Source of the DNA: Volutella citrinella
Lineage: Eukaryota > Ascomycota > Sordariomycetes > Hypocreales > Nectriaceae
Assembly (NCBI GenBank): GCA_034401135.1
Contig: JAWZSP010000004.1
Coordinates: 1,426,001-1,490,000 of the forward strand
Length of the DNA stretch: 64,000 bases
Direction: 5' to 3'
The notes beneath the pieces are model-generated. The model did not search any database. It worked only from the letters and a program-made list of their open reading frames with translations, and was not told the DNA's origin. Shown piece after piece: positions 22,798-33,653 of the stretch. Numbering within the stretch: position 1 is the first letter of the stretch; each line of letters opens with the position of its first letter. The position numbers and the translations under genes are program-made.

Positions 22798-23462
22798 TCA
22801 GAAGAAGCTGCTGAGGGCACCGCTCTTCTTCTTTGCTGCTATCGCATCGGTACTGGTGGGAAGCTCGATATCCTGCTGCACAGGCTCCATCTTGTCAGAG
22901 GTGTCGGCTTTCTTGGTCTTCTCTTGCTTTTGTCTCTTGTGCGCGGTTTCGTCTCGCTCAATTGCCTGGAGCACTGCAAAAAAAAAAAAAGGTCAGAATA
23001 TTTCAATCAACGCGCGCGCTCATTGTTCTTACTCTCTTCCCAGTCAGCCTCTTTCTTCTGGTTCCCGGTGCCCAGTGCTTGTTCCACGTCGACCTCCTCG
23101 CCGCGTTGTATCCTCTCGACAACCCCTCGAAGCGTCTCAATCCGCGCCTCAGACTGTCGCATGTACCTGTCGAAGGAGTTCCGAAGCGCTATCATCTGGA
23201 TTGACATGGATCCGATGAGCAGGAATATCACGATGAAAAACGTGGCAGGGTTCCAGTCCTTGGTCTTGGCCTTCAGCTTCTTGCGGTTCTCTTTTCGCAT
23301 GGGCTTTGGGATGAGCGATCTCCAGAACGAGGTGTCGGCGACTGTCGGTGGTACCGTTGTAGCAAAGCGGATGTGCAACGGGGAGGCGCCGGCTGGCCCG
23401 ACCAGTCGACAAATTGCCCTCAACGCCTGAGGGCGGGCAAGAGGTCGAAAAGATGTCGCCAT
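22798..23462 (-). CDS. Small mitochondrial membrane protein of unknown function (DUF5321-like, tentative)
   Basis: Exons 23462-23033 and 22973-22798 encode 201 aa. The N-terminus (MATSFRPLARPQALRAICRL) is Arg/Ala-rich without acidic residues, a typical mitochondrial targeting sequence. A basic stretch (PKPMRKENRKKLKAKTKDW) precedes one hydrophobic segment (TFFIVIFLLIGSMSIQMIAL) at about residues 73-92, then a charged, probably coiled-coil tail. The intron follows a long T-tract before its acceptor and joins WEE to MLQAIERDE; the last exon ends KKKSGALSSFF. The topology suggests a single-pass inner-membrane protein with a soluble C-terminus. I recall similar proteins across filamentous ascomycetes without an assigned role; the DUF number is from memory and may be wrong. 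It diverges from ESP1. Confidence 0.82.
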
Positions 23463-23815
23463 TATGATTGTCCTCTGCTGGGTTGGGTTTGAGCACTGTC
23501 TGTCCTCAAGATTCTCGCGACGTCAATGGTTCGGCGACAAGCCAAGGACTTTTGATCCGGATGCCAGGTCCAGGTGCACGGGCCGGTTCCGTCCGGGGTG
23601 GGCGTTGCCCTGGACAACAGGCGCTGTTTGTCCCACCCACCCGTTGATGGATCCTGACCACTCATCTGCACGGCTTGGTGCCATTGTACATAATTACGCT
23701 GTTGCTTCAAGACTGCAGCCATTTTCGTCCTATATGCCCCCGGTGCATTTCCCAGTTGGATACGACATTGGACCTTTTGCGACGATATGCCCACGAATTC
23801 ACGATAATAACTCCC
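23463..23815. promoter_or_regulatory. Bidirectional promoter region of the mitochondrial protein gene and ESP1
   Basis: These 353 bp lie between two divergent start codons and must contain both promoters. The frame of ESP1 stays open upstream of its ATG, but no ATG precedes 23816 in that frame. Confidence 0.55.
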
Positions 23816-26800
23816 ATGGCCACAACTCAAGCAAAGGCCGACGCGGTCAGAGCAGCCATCGCGTCGACCTCGACGTGCTCACCGACAACGGTCGTGACAC
23901 TCAAGGAACTGCTTCTCTCCGATATTGAAACATCTTCTACCTCATCGCAATCGACGACACGGACAGCGCGATCTGCTACAAACCCCAAGACCAAGAAGGC
24001 GGTGCCTTCGCGACCCAAGACGCCGGCGCCCAGCGATCAGCTCTCCGTCAAGGACAAGGCCGCACTGGCGACACAGGTTATCAATGCAGCAATCAAGTCT
24101 TTGACTGAGGCCGCAAAGCCTGCACCGCCTGCAACCCCCACGAAAAGGCAACCTTCCCACGGCGACTTGCAGAAGGCTGCCGCCCCTCGAACCCTCCGAA
24201 GGTCGCTGTCCATGCCCTTGTCCCCCTTGCAACCTCGAACACTCAACCGCACGGCAACTTCCCCCAATGTCGCTGCCAAGTCAGCAGTATCTCAGTCGGC
24301 GGCGCACTCTACAGGGTGTCTCGCTACTGTCGAGTGCGCGCGAACCGCCTTCGCGTGCTTGCGATCGATAAAGGGTCCCGCGCAACCAAATCAGACAGAT
24401 TTTCAGGTTGAAACCGGCATGTCCGCCTTTGTTGGTAAACTTCTAGCTCTGAGCCTTCAAGAGCCTGCTTTGAAGGAGATGAGGCTACTGAAGCGCAGGT
24501 TGGACATTGCTATAGCCACAGAAGCCCCCAAACCGCCCAAGGCCTCGACAGAAGTCCAGAGCGCGTCCCAGATTGTCGCCGAGCTTCTCGACTTTAGCAG
24601 CCCCATCCCAGACCGGTGTCTGTCCATTGTCACTACCGTTCAGCTCCAAACTCTTCGCATTATTGCGCTCTCCAAAAAGCCCGCCCAGATCGAAGCTGTC
24701 CTACCCTTGCTCCTGGAATCACGATCCTCGTCGCCAATCCGACTCTTTCAGAGGCTTGCAGAGCAGAATGACAAGGAGGCCCAAAAGGCGGCTCGCCAGC
24801 TCGCTTCCTTGTCGCAAGTTTTACTTTCCCTTGCTCCCAGTGTCTCCAGCAAGGAGGACCATATCGCAGTCGAACCAAGACTTGCGCCTTGTCCAATTAC
24901 TGCTTTCAAGCTGCATGTCCTTTGTTTCACTGCGCAACTGCGATGGTGGAAACTTGCTGGCCATCGTGGCGTTGTTGATGACGAAGTTTTGTCTCCCTTT
25001 GTTCGCTGCGTGCGGGCTTTTACTCGACGTCAGGGCAACGGAGAGGCGGAAGTGCACAGCATAATCAGTGCAGCATTCGAAGAGTTATCAGCATTGATCA
25101 AAGCCCAGTCCTCGCAACCCAAAGAACAATCAGACTCTCCGCTAGCGGCACTATACAAAATTCTCGGTTCGACGGCCCATCAAGAGCGCCTATATGATGA
25201 TGCACACCGATGGTTCCAAAAGCTGAAGGACCTCCACCAACCACAGGATTCGCCCATTCGCATCCACTCCATCACGGCCCGTTTGCTAGCTGCACAGTTG
25301 AAGAAGACAGAACCATTGGGACCTGAAGTGGAACAACTCATCCAGGAGGTCATTGACTGTTTGGAAGGGTCACTCAGCGGGAGTGTCACCGATCTCAATG
25401 AGCTATTGGAAAGCCTTGCGCTTGCTCGGCGTTCTGCTGTTGGACTTTTGGTCAACAAGCTTAATGACGCCAAGAAGAACTCGAAAGCCACTCGCTTACT
25501 TAGCGCTCTCAAGACTTTTATCATTCGATATCCCCGTTTCGGTCGACGATGGCTTGGTGCCCCTCCCGATAAAGATGCTTCAGCAAAGCACATCTTACAA
25601 TTCGACCAGCGGAAAGATGTGCTTCTCCAGTCCATCAGCCAGATTCTCGATGGAGCTCTAATGGTAGTCAATGTCGATATTCAAGCTGATGTCATTTCTT
25701 GGCAAGAACTTGATGGCACGTTGCAGGACTGCCTCAAGCTTCTTGATGCTGTGTCTGATCCCCTCATGTCAGCATCAAGAGCCGATCAGCTGGGCACTTA
25801 TCACGTCAAGATCTCCAGCTTGTATTTTTCCAAGTTCTCTCATCTGCGAAAGGACCTGGGCAAGTCAAAGGACGTCAACAAACAGATTCTCCAATCCCTC
25901 AATCGATCAATCGAAGCCGTCAAGGACCGCTCAAGCTCACTTCAAGAGAAGGCAAACCTGGCCACAAAGCTGGAGCTCTTTGCAGACCTCTGTAAAGGTT
26001 CCGGTCGTGGAGACGATGCCATCCGGACTCTACGCTCTATCTGTACGACCATGGTGGAGGAGGGCGCACTCTTGAAGGTTACTTCCGCTCTCGCCTCACA
26101 GCCCCCGGCCGTGGCATGGAGTATTGATGACAAGGCTGAGACCCTGTCACGGACACTACGCTCAATCGCCAAGCTTGACCAATCCTGGAATGACTGGACC
26201 TTTTTCCTCCCTGAGGCTGAGCGCGCTGCTGTATTGGAACATCTGATGCAAATTTCTGCCGTCGCAAACGTTCAAGGGCGGGCTCTCAAGCTCCACGATC
26301 CAAGTGTTGAGGCGCTCTTGAAGCTTTACGCAATCGATCGCTTCCCGGTTCGTCGCTTGCGCGTTCTTCTGCACCTCTTTTTTCAGAACATTGGTGGAGA
26401 TGAAGACTTGGAGAAAATCAAATCGGCTGTCGGCGACACACTATTGAGGACCAATTCGAAGTCTGCCGCTGAAGATGGCTCGTTGTTACGATATGTTCCC
26501 CATCTGAAAGCCTTCCATACGTCCATCTCAGCACTAGCGAGCCTCGGGGGGCCATTCCCTACTTCGACCATGCTGGAAGCACTGTCGATTTGGAGGGTAA
26601 TGGTCGAATCATGTTCTACCAAGGATGACCTTTACGACAAGATTGACAGCCCCGATGGCCTTCTCTCGCACCTCCAATCCGCAAGTGAATATGCAAATCT
26701 CCGGGGAGAGAACAACGTGCAGTTGTCGATTCTCGAACTCGCCACCACTCTCTCCAGACTGCTGGCTGAGCCATCTCATAATATCATAATTCTTAATCAC

Positions 26801-29800
26801 AGCCTCCTAGCAACACAGTATCTAAATATCGGCCAGTACACGGAAGCGAAGCAAACTCTCGAAGCCACCAAGGAACTCGTTGAGAAGGCAGAAGGGGCGA
26901 CACGCGGGGTCATCGCTGCATATTACTTGTCCCAGGCTGAGTACTTTGCTGGCATCGGGAACATCTCTGAAGCGTGAGTTGTGATGGGCCTCGTCTCGGA
27001 ATCCCGCTAACAAGTGCAGGAACTCATCTTTGATGGCAGCCAAGGAGATATGCGATGGTCCTACATCGTCATGGGCCTTGTCGAAACCTCAGGCCAATCT
27101 GTCGCTTGCTCTGGTTTCTTTCCTGAGCTCTAATTTGGCATTGAAACAGGGCAACGTCCAAGAAGCGTTGACCTGCATCAAAGGCAGCGTGAGACTGCTA
27201 ACCCACGACTGGTCCAAGATTGAGAGCTCCCGTTCTCGATCTGGTAGCCCCAGTGATTTCAACGCGTCAACCACTAGTATTGAGAGCGACATGGGAAATC
27301 ACGACTCCAACCAAATCATCGGGCCACGCTTTTGGGGGCTGGCATTCCCTTTGCTACGTAGCCTCCTGCACATATCTTCGGTATATTCACATCTTGGAAT
27401 GTACCAGGAAACGGTTTACTATGCGGAATCGGCCCAAAAGATTGCCGACAGCACTGCCTCCCCACTGTACAGGGCACGGGTCTTGGCTTGGACCGGGTCG
27501 ATCTATCACAGAGCAGCGAAGCTCGACAAGGCGCTGAAGTTGGGCAACGAAGCGGGAGCTCTTATTCCTGGACACAGCTCAGCTGCCAAGGTTCAACTCG
27601 CCTGCCAACTTGGAGATATGTACCGAGACATTGGTGACGAGGAGCAGGCGGACGAACTCCTTGATCTTGCTGAGGCTACTGCCAAACAGCTTGCATCCCA
27701 GCACCAGTCTGAAGATGGGCAAAAGGAGGCCGAAAAGGCCGCCCCCAAGGGCCGCACTACCGCACCCAGGACCACCCGAGCCACGCGAACAACCAGGGCA
27801 AAGACTACAACAACTCCTGCACCAACCACAGCCCGAAAGCGAATGCCAGCCAAGGCCAAGGCCAAGGCGCCAGTATCCGATGCTGTTCAAACCTTGCCCA
27901 AGGATGTTTACCAAGCCTCGCTGATGGTATCCATCATTTTGTCACGAGCTCTTGGATTTATCAGTCATAAGGATTGGGCTTCGGCTTTGTCTATCCTTGA
28001 CAAGGTCAAGGAGCTACCCAAGCTTTTTGGCACTCTATCACAGGAGCAGGTTGCCACAGCAATCTCGCTCATCGGCCAGAGCATGGACCAGATGATTCAT
28101 GACCCAGTCTTTTCTGTCATTCAAGACTCGACCATCTCGTTCCCCGCCGTATCGGGGGCTTCTGACAGGGGTGGCGCTTCTGGTCGATTGTCATTGAGCC
28201 AAACGCCCCCCCGCAAGAGAAGTCCCGCCTCGGGAACGAGGATTTCCAAGGAATCGGTTCCCGTGTTCGCGGATGCCCTTCGACGAGCACAGGAGCTGCT
28301 GCTTGAGGCCCACGCCTCGGCCCTATCCGCTGCCAACAACACCATGGTACACCGCATCTCTGCCCTGTTGCAGAGTACCGTCATTCTTCTGTCTGCGACA
28401 TCTGCTGCTCAGTCCAAGATTGCAGAGGGCTCTGGTTTTGCGACATTCTCCGTTGACCTCGCCCGGAACGTGACCTGGAAGAGGGAGCAGAGCACGTTGG
28501 AGATCCGCAAGGATGGTAGCCAGCCTGAATCCCACCCACGCGGAGTGACTGCTTCCGAGCCTTCACAAGGCATGAGCCTCGATCTCACTGCGGAAATGGC
28601 CAGGTTTCAAAGAAACTACGTGGAACTTGTTCCTCACAATTGGAGCGTTATTTCCATCTCGCTAAGCGACAACCAGCACGACCTGTGCATCACAAAGTTC
28701 CAGGCCAACCATAGCCCATTTATCCTCCGACTGCCACTCGAAAGGGCCAATTCTCGTGACGCCGATTCGGAGATATTCAATTTTGTGCATGGACGAGACG
28801 AGATGATGGAGATTATCAAGCTCGCGAACGAAACGAGCCACTCTGCCAGCCGCGACTTTACGGCGAAGGGCGCCCGAGGTGCTTGGTGGGCAGAACGGGA
28901 GGAGCTGGACAACCGCCTGAGGGATCTTTTGAGTACCATCGAAACGACGTGGCTCGGTGGCTTCAAAGGCATATTCTCACAGCATGAGCGACGCCCTGAC
29001 CTGTTGGCACGCTTCCAGAGGAGCTTTCAGAAGATGCTCGATACCAGCCTCCCGTCCCGCAGCCGAACGCGCGGGAAAAGGGGCACAAAGGCGCAAAAGG
29101 TCTCTCTGGACCCTCGCATCTTGGATCTCTTTATTGGTCTAGGTGACCCTGCAGACCCAGATGTCGATTTTGATGAGGCCCTGAACGACCTACTATATTT
29201 CGTTGTTGACATCCTTCAATTTCACGGCGAGCACAATGCCTATGACGAGATCGACTTTGATGGCATGGTCGTCGAAACCTACGACGCCCTGAGGGGCTAC
29301 TACTCGGCGACTAAAAGTGGTGCAGAGCGAGCGGATGGAGCGCACACAGTTTTGGTGCTGGACAAGGCACTACATGCGTTCCCCTGGGAATCCATGCCTT
29401 GCATGGACGGGCTGCCTGTCTCGCGAGTTCCGTCGTTGGCATGTCTCAGGCAGCTGATTATGGAATCCAAGTTCCCAGCCAAGAAGGATGGTGGTGCCGA
29501 TGACGACACGGCCGAGGGTGTCCCAGAGGGTGTCCAACAAGGCCATTACGTGTCTGCTGACCGAGGGACTTACATCCTCAACCCTTCGACTGACCTCAAG
29601 AGCACACAGTCAACGTTTCACGCGAACCTTAAGTCAATGCGTACGTGGGATGGCATCGTCAGCCGGGCTCCCGAGGAGTCCGAGTTTGAGGGTGCCCTCT
29701 CCAAATCAGACATCCTACTCTACTTTGGGCATGGCAGCGGTGCACAGTACGTGCGTGCCCGGACGATCCGGCGACTTGAGAAATGTCGCCCGGCCACGTT

Positions 29801-30200
29801 CCTCATGGGCTGCAGCTCAGCGGCTCTCACACACGCCGGTGAGTTCGAGTGCTACGGCCCCGTGTGGAACTACATGATGGCTGGCTGTCCCGCCGTCGTT
29901 GGTACGCTCTGGGACGTGACGGACCGCGATATCGACCGCTTCGCCGGCCGCTCGTTTGAGGAGTGGGGACTGTTTGCCCGAGGAACGTTTCGCGAGGACA
30001 AGCGTGGCAAAGGAAAGGGAAAGGCAGCTGCAGACGACGATAACGACGACGTCGATGAGGCGGATGGCGAGGTCGCTCATGGGGTCTCGCTGGTAGAGGC
30101 AGTCGCTCGCGCGCGCAATGCTTGTCGATTCAAGTATCTCAACGCTGCAGCGGTTGTGATCTATGGAATCCCTGTATATATTAACCATCGCACGGAATGA
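23816..30200 (+). CDS. ESP1: Separase (separin), C50 cysteine protease
   Basis: Cleaves the kleisin subunit of cohesin (Scc1/Rad21) at anaphase onset; held inactive by securin. Exons 23816-26973 and 27020-30200, separated by a 46-nt intron, encode 2112 aa, a normal length for filamentous fungi. The N-terminal three quarters is a helical repeat region with TPR-like segments, interrupted near residue 1300 by an Ala/Thr/Arg/Lys-rich linker. The C-terminal peptidase domain has the catalytic dyad: His1957 in YFGHGSGAQY and Cys1984 in FLMGCSSAAL. After these come GPVWNYMMAGCPAVVGTLWDVTDRDIDRFA and a Lys/Asp-rich insert (about 2050-2070) before the final LVEAVARARNACRFKYLNAAA stretch. Two earlier low-complexity zones (Lys/Pro/Ser) are candidate regulatory or autocleavage regions. 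No break or missing catalytic residue is seen. Confidence 0.95.
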
Positions 30201-30300
30201 GTGAACGAGAAGGATCATGGGTACATAGAAAGGGACCAGCACATGGCACGTCACGATATAGAAGTCTAGGGATACCATGACACGGCACTACATGACATAG

Positions 30301-30345
30301 CATAGCAAGGCGTAGCACGGCATAGCACGGCATAGCACGGCACGG
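30301..30345. repeat. Ten-bp tandem repeat
   Basis: Four consecutive 10-bp units of the form CATAGCACGG (the first two with one or two changes) lie just after ESP1, followed by a partial CACGG unit. Related CATAG/CACGGCA words continue on the 5' side. Confidence 0.85.
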
Positions 30346-32270
30346 CATTTCCGGGGTGTTGGGATCCGGTGTTTCTATCCCGGGCAATTGAATTTTTGGA
30401 TTGCAAGCAAAATTTTCATCCTCGAGGGGCCTCAAGCTCAAACGGTGACCCATCTATCAGAGAGAACAAGAGCAGCCGGGACGAAGCCAGCAGTGTCTCT
30501 GGCGGTTAATTCCGGAATGGCATGACATCGGAATGGGCCACCCCGGCTCAGGCGCGGCTTGACTTGATTCCATGGTGAAAAGGAGGAGCCAGCAGCTGGT
30601 CATTTTGTTTCGTAGGAGACATGTACTGTGGCATCCCGGCGGGCCGGTGAAGCAGTGAGAAGAAGAAAGCTCTACACGCATACGCGACAACCACTTCCCT
30701 GGTCGATGGAGTCGGCGTGCCCAGTTTTTCGGTGACTTCAACACATGGGACGGATGCAAAATGGGTTTCCAGGTGGAGCCATGGGTCTGGGGTCCATGTC
30801 GCCTCTTTTTCTCGCTTCGCCCCTTCGTCATATGTATAGTAGTGTAGAGCAGCCGTTGAGAGTAAAATATTCTCCGAGGAGGGAGGGATATTCCCTGAGT
30901 TGGGCCTAGACGAGGTGATGGTCAGGGTAACAGGGGCCGGAGACAAACGACGCCATAAAGAGCCAATCGCAACAAGGTCTCGACAAATTCCGAGAAGAGA
31001 GGGAAGCGAGTGGAGTGGCGTTGTGATTCGGCAGCATATCCGCTGGGTGATGCGAAGAACCAAATCAGAGGGTGCTGCGCGGACTGAGGATCGAGGGTCG
31101 AGGCACTCGATTGATACTCAGACGCAATGGGCGATTTGCAATACTTCTGCCGATCAACGCTGGTGCATTGGGCAGCGAAGAAGGAACCTGACAGCGTGGG
31201 ATGGACCCTCGGCCTTGTAGCAGGGTAGCTGGCAAGCAAAGTCTTGCTTTCACTTTGTCTGTGGATGTGCCTACGACGTACACAGAGCTAGAGCAACCCG
31301 ATCGGGGCGCATGTGAGATGATAGGAGGGAGAGGACAGAAGCGAGGTCGAACCATGATAACAAGGGATAGGTCGACCAGACCACGGACGGGATGCAACGT
31401 ACCCAGATTGTACAATGGAAGCGTCCAGAGTGATGGGGTGGGCCGAGGCCGGGAGGCGGATGGGGAGGGTGGCCTCTTGTTGGCACCGGCAGCGACCAAT
31501 GGACATGGGAGCTTGAAGAGCAAACTGGTGGGAAGAATAATGACGTTAACCGCTACCCAATGGCGTGGGGCCCTCATGTTGAGCCAGCCGTATGAGCCAG
31601 GGAGGGTCATGGATGGCGGCTCGCTGTTGGCTTCCTCGAATGGCGACAGCATAACGGCAGGGCAGGGTGCCATCGGTGCAACGAGGGATCGAGAGGATAG
31701 TACGCTAAATGGCTTGTGGATGGGCCAGCTGACTCGACGAGTCTCTCAGTAAAGCCCCATTGACCCCGAGCTGTACGCCGTCGTTGGCTTGACGCGATAT
31801 GATTGATATGAAGCCCTCCAGGCTCAAACCCGGCGGTACAACGTGTCTCGAGTGGGCCATGTGCTCCCAGGGCCGAAGATATTAGGGGAGAGGTCAACGG
31901 AAAGTCTCTCAGCTCTTGTCTAGTAGTCTCGCTGATGAAGCAGGGGGAATATAGCACCACGAGTATGGCTGCCTTATCGGGGCCATCATGTCCTCCAAAC
32001 CCGCAACCACGTAGGATTGTGGCTTTATTGATCGTGCTTCATTCTCTATCGCTCGCTCCTGCATGCCTTTCACATGGAAATGCCTGCCAGTGCCTTCTCG
32101 TGCGCCTCGCCAGCACGTTGTCCGCGTTGGGGTGTTGGTGCTGGCAGCTGGTTGTTTGCCGTGCGACGATGCCATCACATCTGTAGAGTTGGCATTCGTG
32201 GCACATGAGGCCATGAGGAAGGGCATTGTGCGACTTTTTCATCATGACACTTCTGGGGGAGTCTTTGCAG

Positions 32271-32316
32271 GGGCTTTCAACAAGTGTGCGCAGGGACTTT
32301 CAACAAGTGTGTGCGG
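32271..32316. repeat. 23-bp direct tandem duplication
   Basis: Two adjacent 23-bp copies share the core CTTTCAACAAGTGTG and match at 20 of 23 positions by eye. Confidence 0.85.
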
Positions 32317-33625
32317 GCATTCAGGGGGTGGCGCCGGTGACAATGGCCCGTTGGTCGAGTCACGGCGTTGTTCTTTCACGGCTTAATTCGAGCATCATCC
32401 TCAGAGTCTTGCTGGTTTGAGATGTTATGAGGAAGGCGGCAGGCGACATGCATGCCAGATTTGTCCCATTTTTGGACCGAGGGCCAATACTTCCGCCAGT
32501 CGAAGGAGTGCAGCGAGGGTGGTTCTTTTCGGTTCCTGTGGCGGCATCGGTTCATGACGATATTACCCCTTGTTACCCCCCTCACAGGGCTTACTACCCA
32601 ACTGCAACATCGCCACCCGACCCTCGAGGCAACAGTATTGCAAGTATTGCGTGGCGCAAAGCAGGCGGGGTGGCCTTCGCATCGTGGGAGGTGGTGATGG
32701 CATCCAGACAGGCCCTGCCATCGGATCGGGCCGCCGTTCTATCCAAGCAATATTGCAACCCGTGAGCCTGTCGAGAAGCAGCTCCTAAAACTTTCATCAA
32801 TGGAGTAGGCTCTTGCTTACAAGCTGAGCAGGCAGGGTGCTGGACAGGCAGGGTGTCGGAGCGAGTGAGCAGTTGAGATGCCCAGCGAGGCCCCCCGGAT
32901 GGCTGATGCAACGAGGCCTGCCTGCTACCATACTAATGTACCTTATGCAATAGTAGTATGCGCTCTTGCTGCTGATGTAGATCCCTCGACGGCAGCGGGC
33001 ATGATTTGACAGACCAGGCCGTCTTTGGGGGGAAAGAGGTGACAACCACGACGGAGCGGGGACTCGGCGAGGGTACCTTCCCACATCTTTCCCTCTCTCA
33101 TGTCTTCGCCAATCTCTCGCCCGTGTTCCCATCAATCTATACGACAGCTGCTGCAGGTTTCCGTGCATGGCAAGTGTAAGAGCAATGGAGGCCGCGCATT
33201 CTGAAAACTTCTGCGTCCCTTGGTTGGCAGTCATGCCTTCCCACGGGGGACGAGCCTAAACACCCTGACGACATTCAATCAGATGCACCTCTCTGGGAGA
33301 ACCGCTCTACGATACGCTGACTGCTCTGTGCTCAGCCAGCTCGTCAGCGTGAGTGGCCACCGGCCCGACTCAGCTCTGCGCCGGTTGACCGGGTCTCGGG
33401 GCCTCGCTCGGAGAGCCTGTGGCCGACTGATAGCAGGCCCATTGTACGTACTGTACTGCAGCTGGAGTTGGAAGTTGGAACTGTGCTGTGCTGTAGTTGG
33501 TCAGTCCGTCCGCCGCAGCGACAAGGACACATTGGACCAGGGATGCCTGCTGGCGATTCGGATGTCCGCACGACGCCAGATCCAATCCCTCATCGCTGTA
33601 CATGCTTGGGGCCCTTGTCTGTTCC

Positions 33626-33653
33626 CTTTTCTTTTTCTTTTTCTTTTTCTTTG
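33626..33653. repeat. CTTTTT hexamer microsatellite
   Basis: Four to five tandem CTTTTT units form a pure pyrimidine tract in the gene-free block. Confidence 0.85.

Noticed and set aside
31065..31673. A 202-codon minus-strand frame in the gene-free block
   Set aside because: Composition is Pro/Ser/Leu-rich without motifs, and an opposing open frame of similar length covers the same DNA, as expected for random GC-rich sequence.
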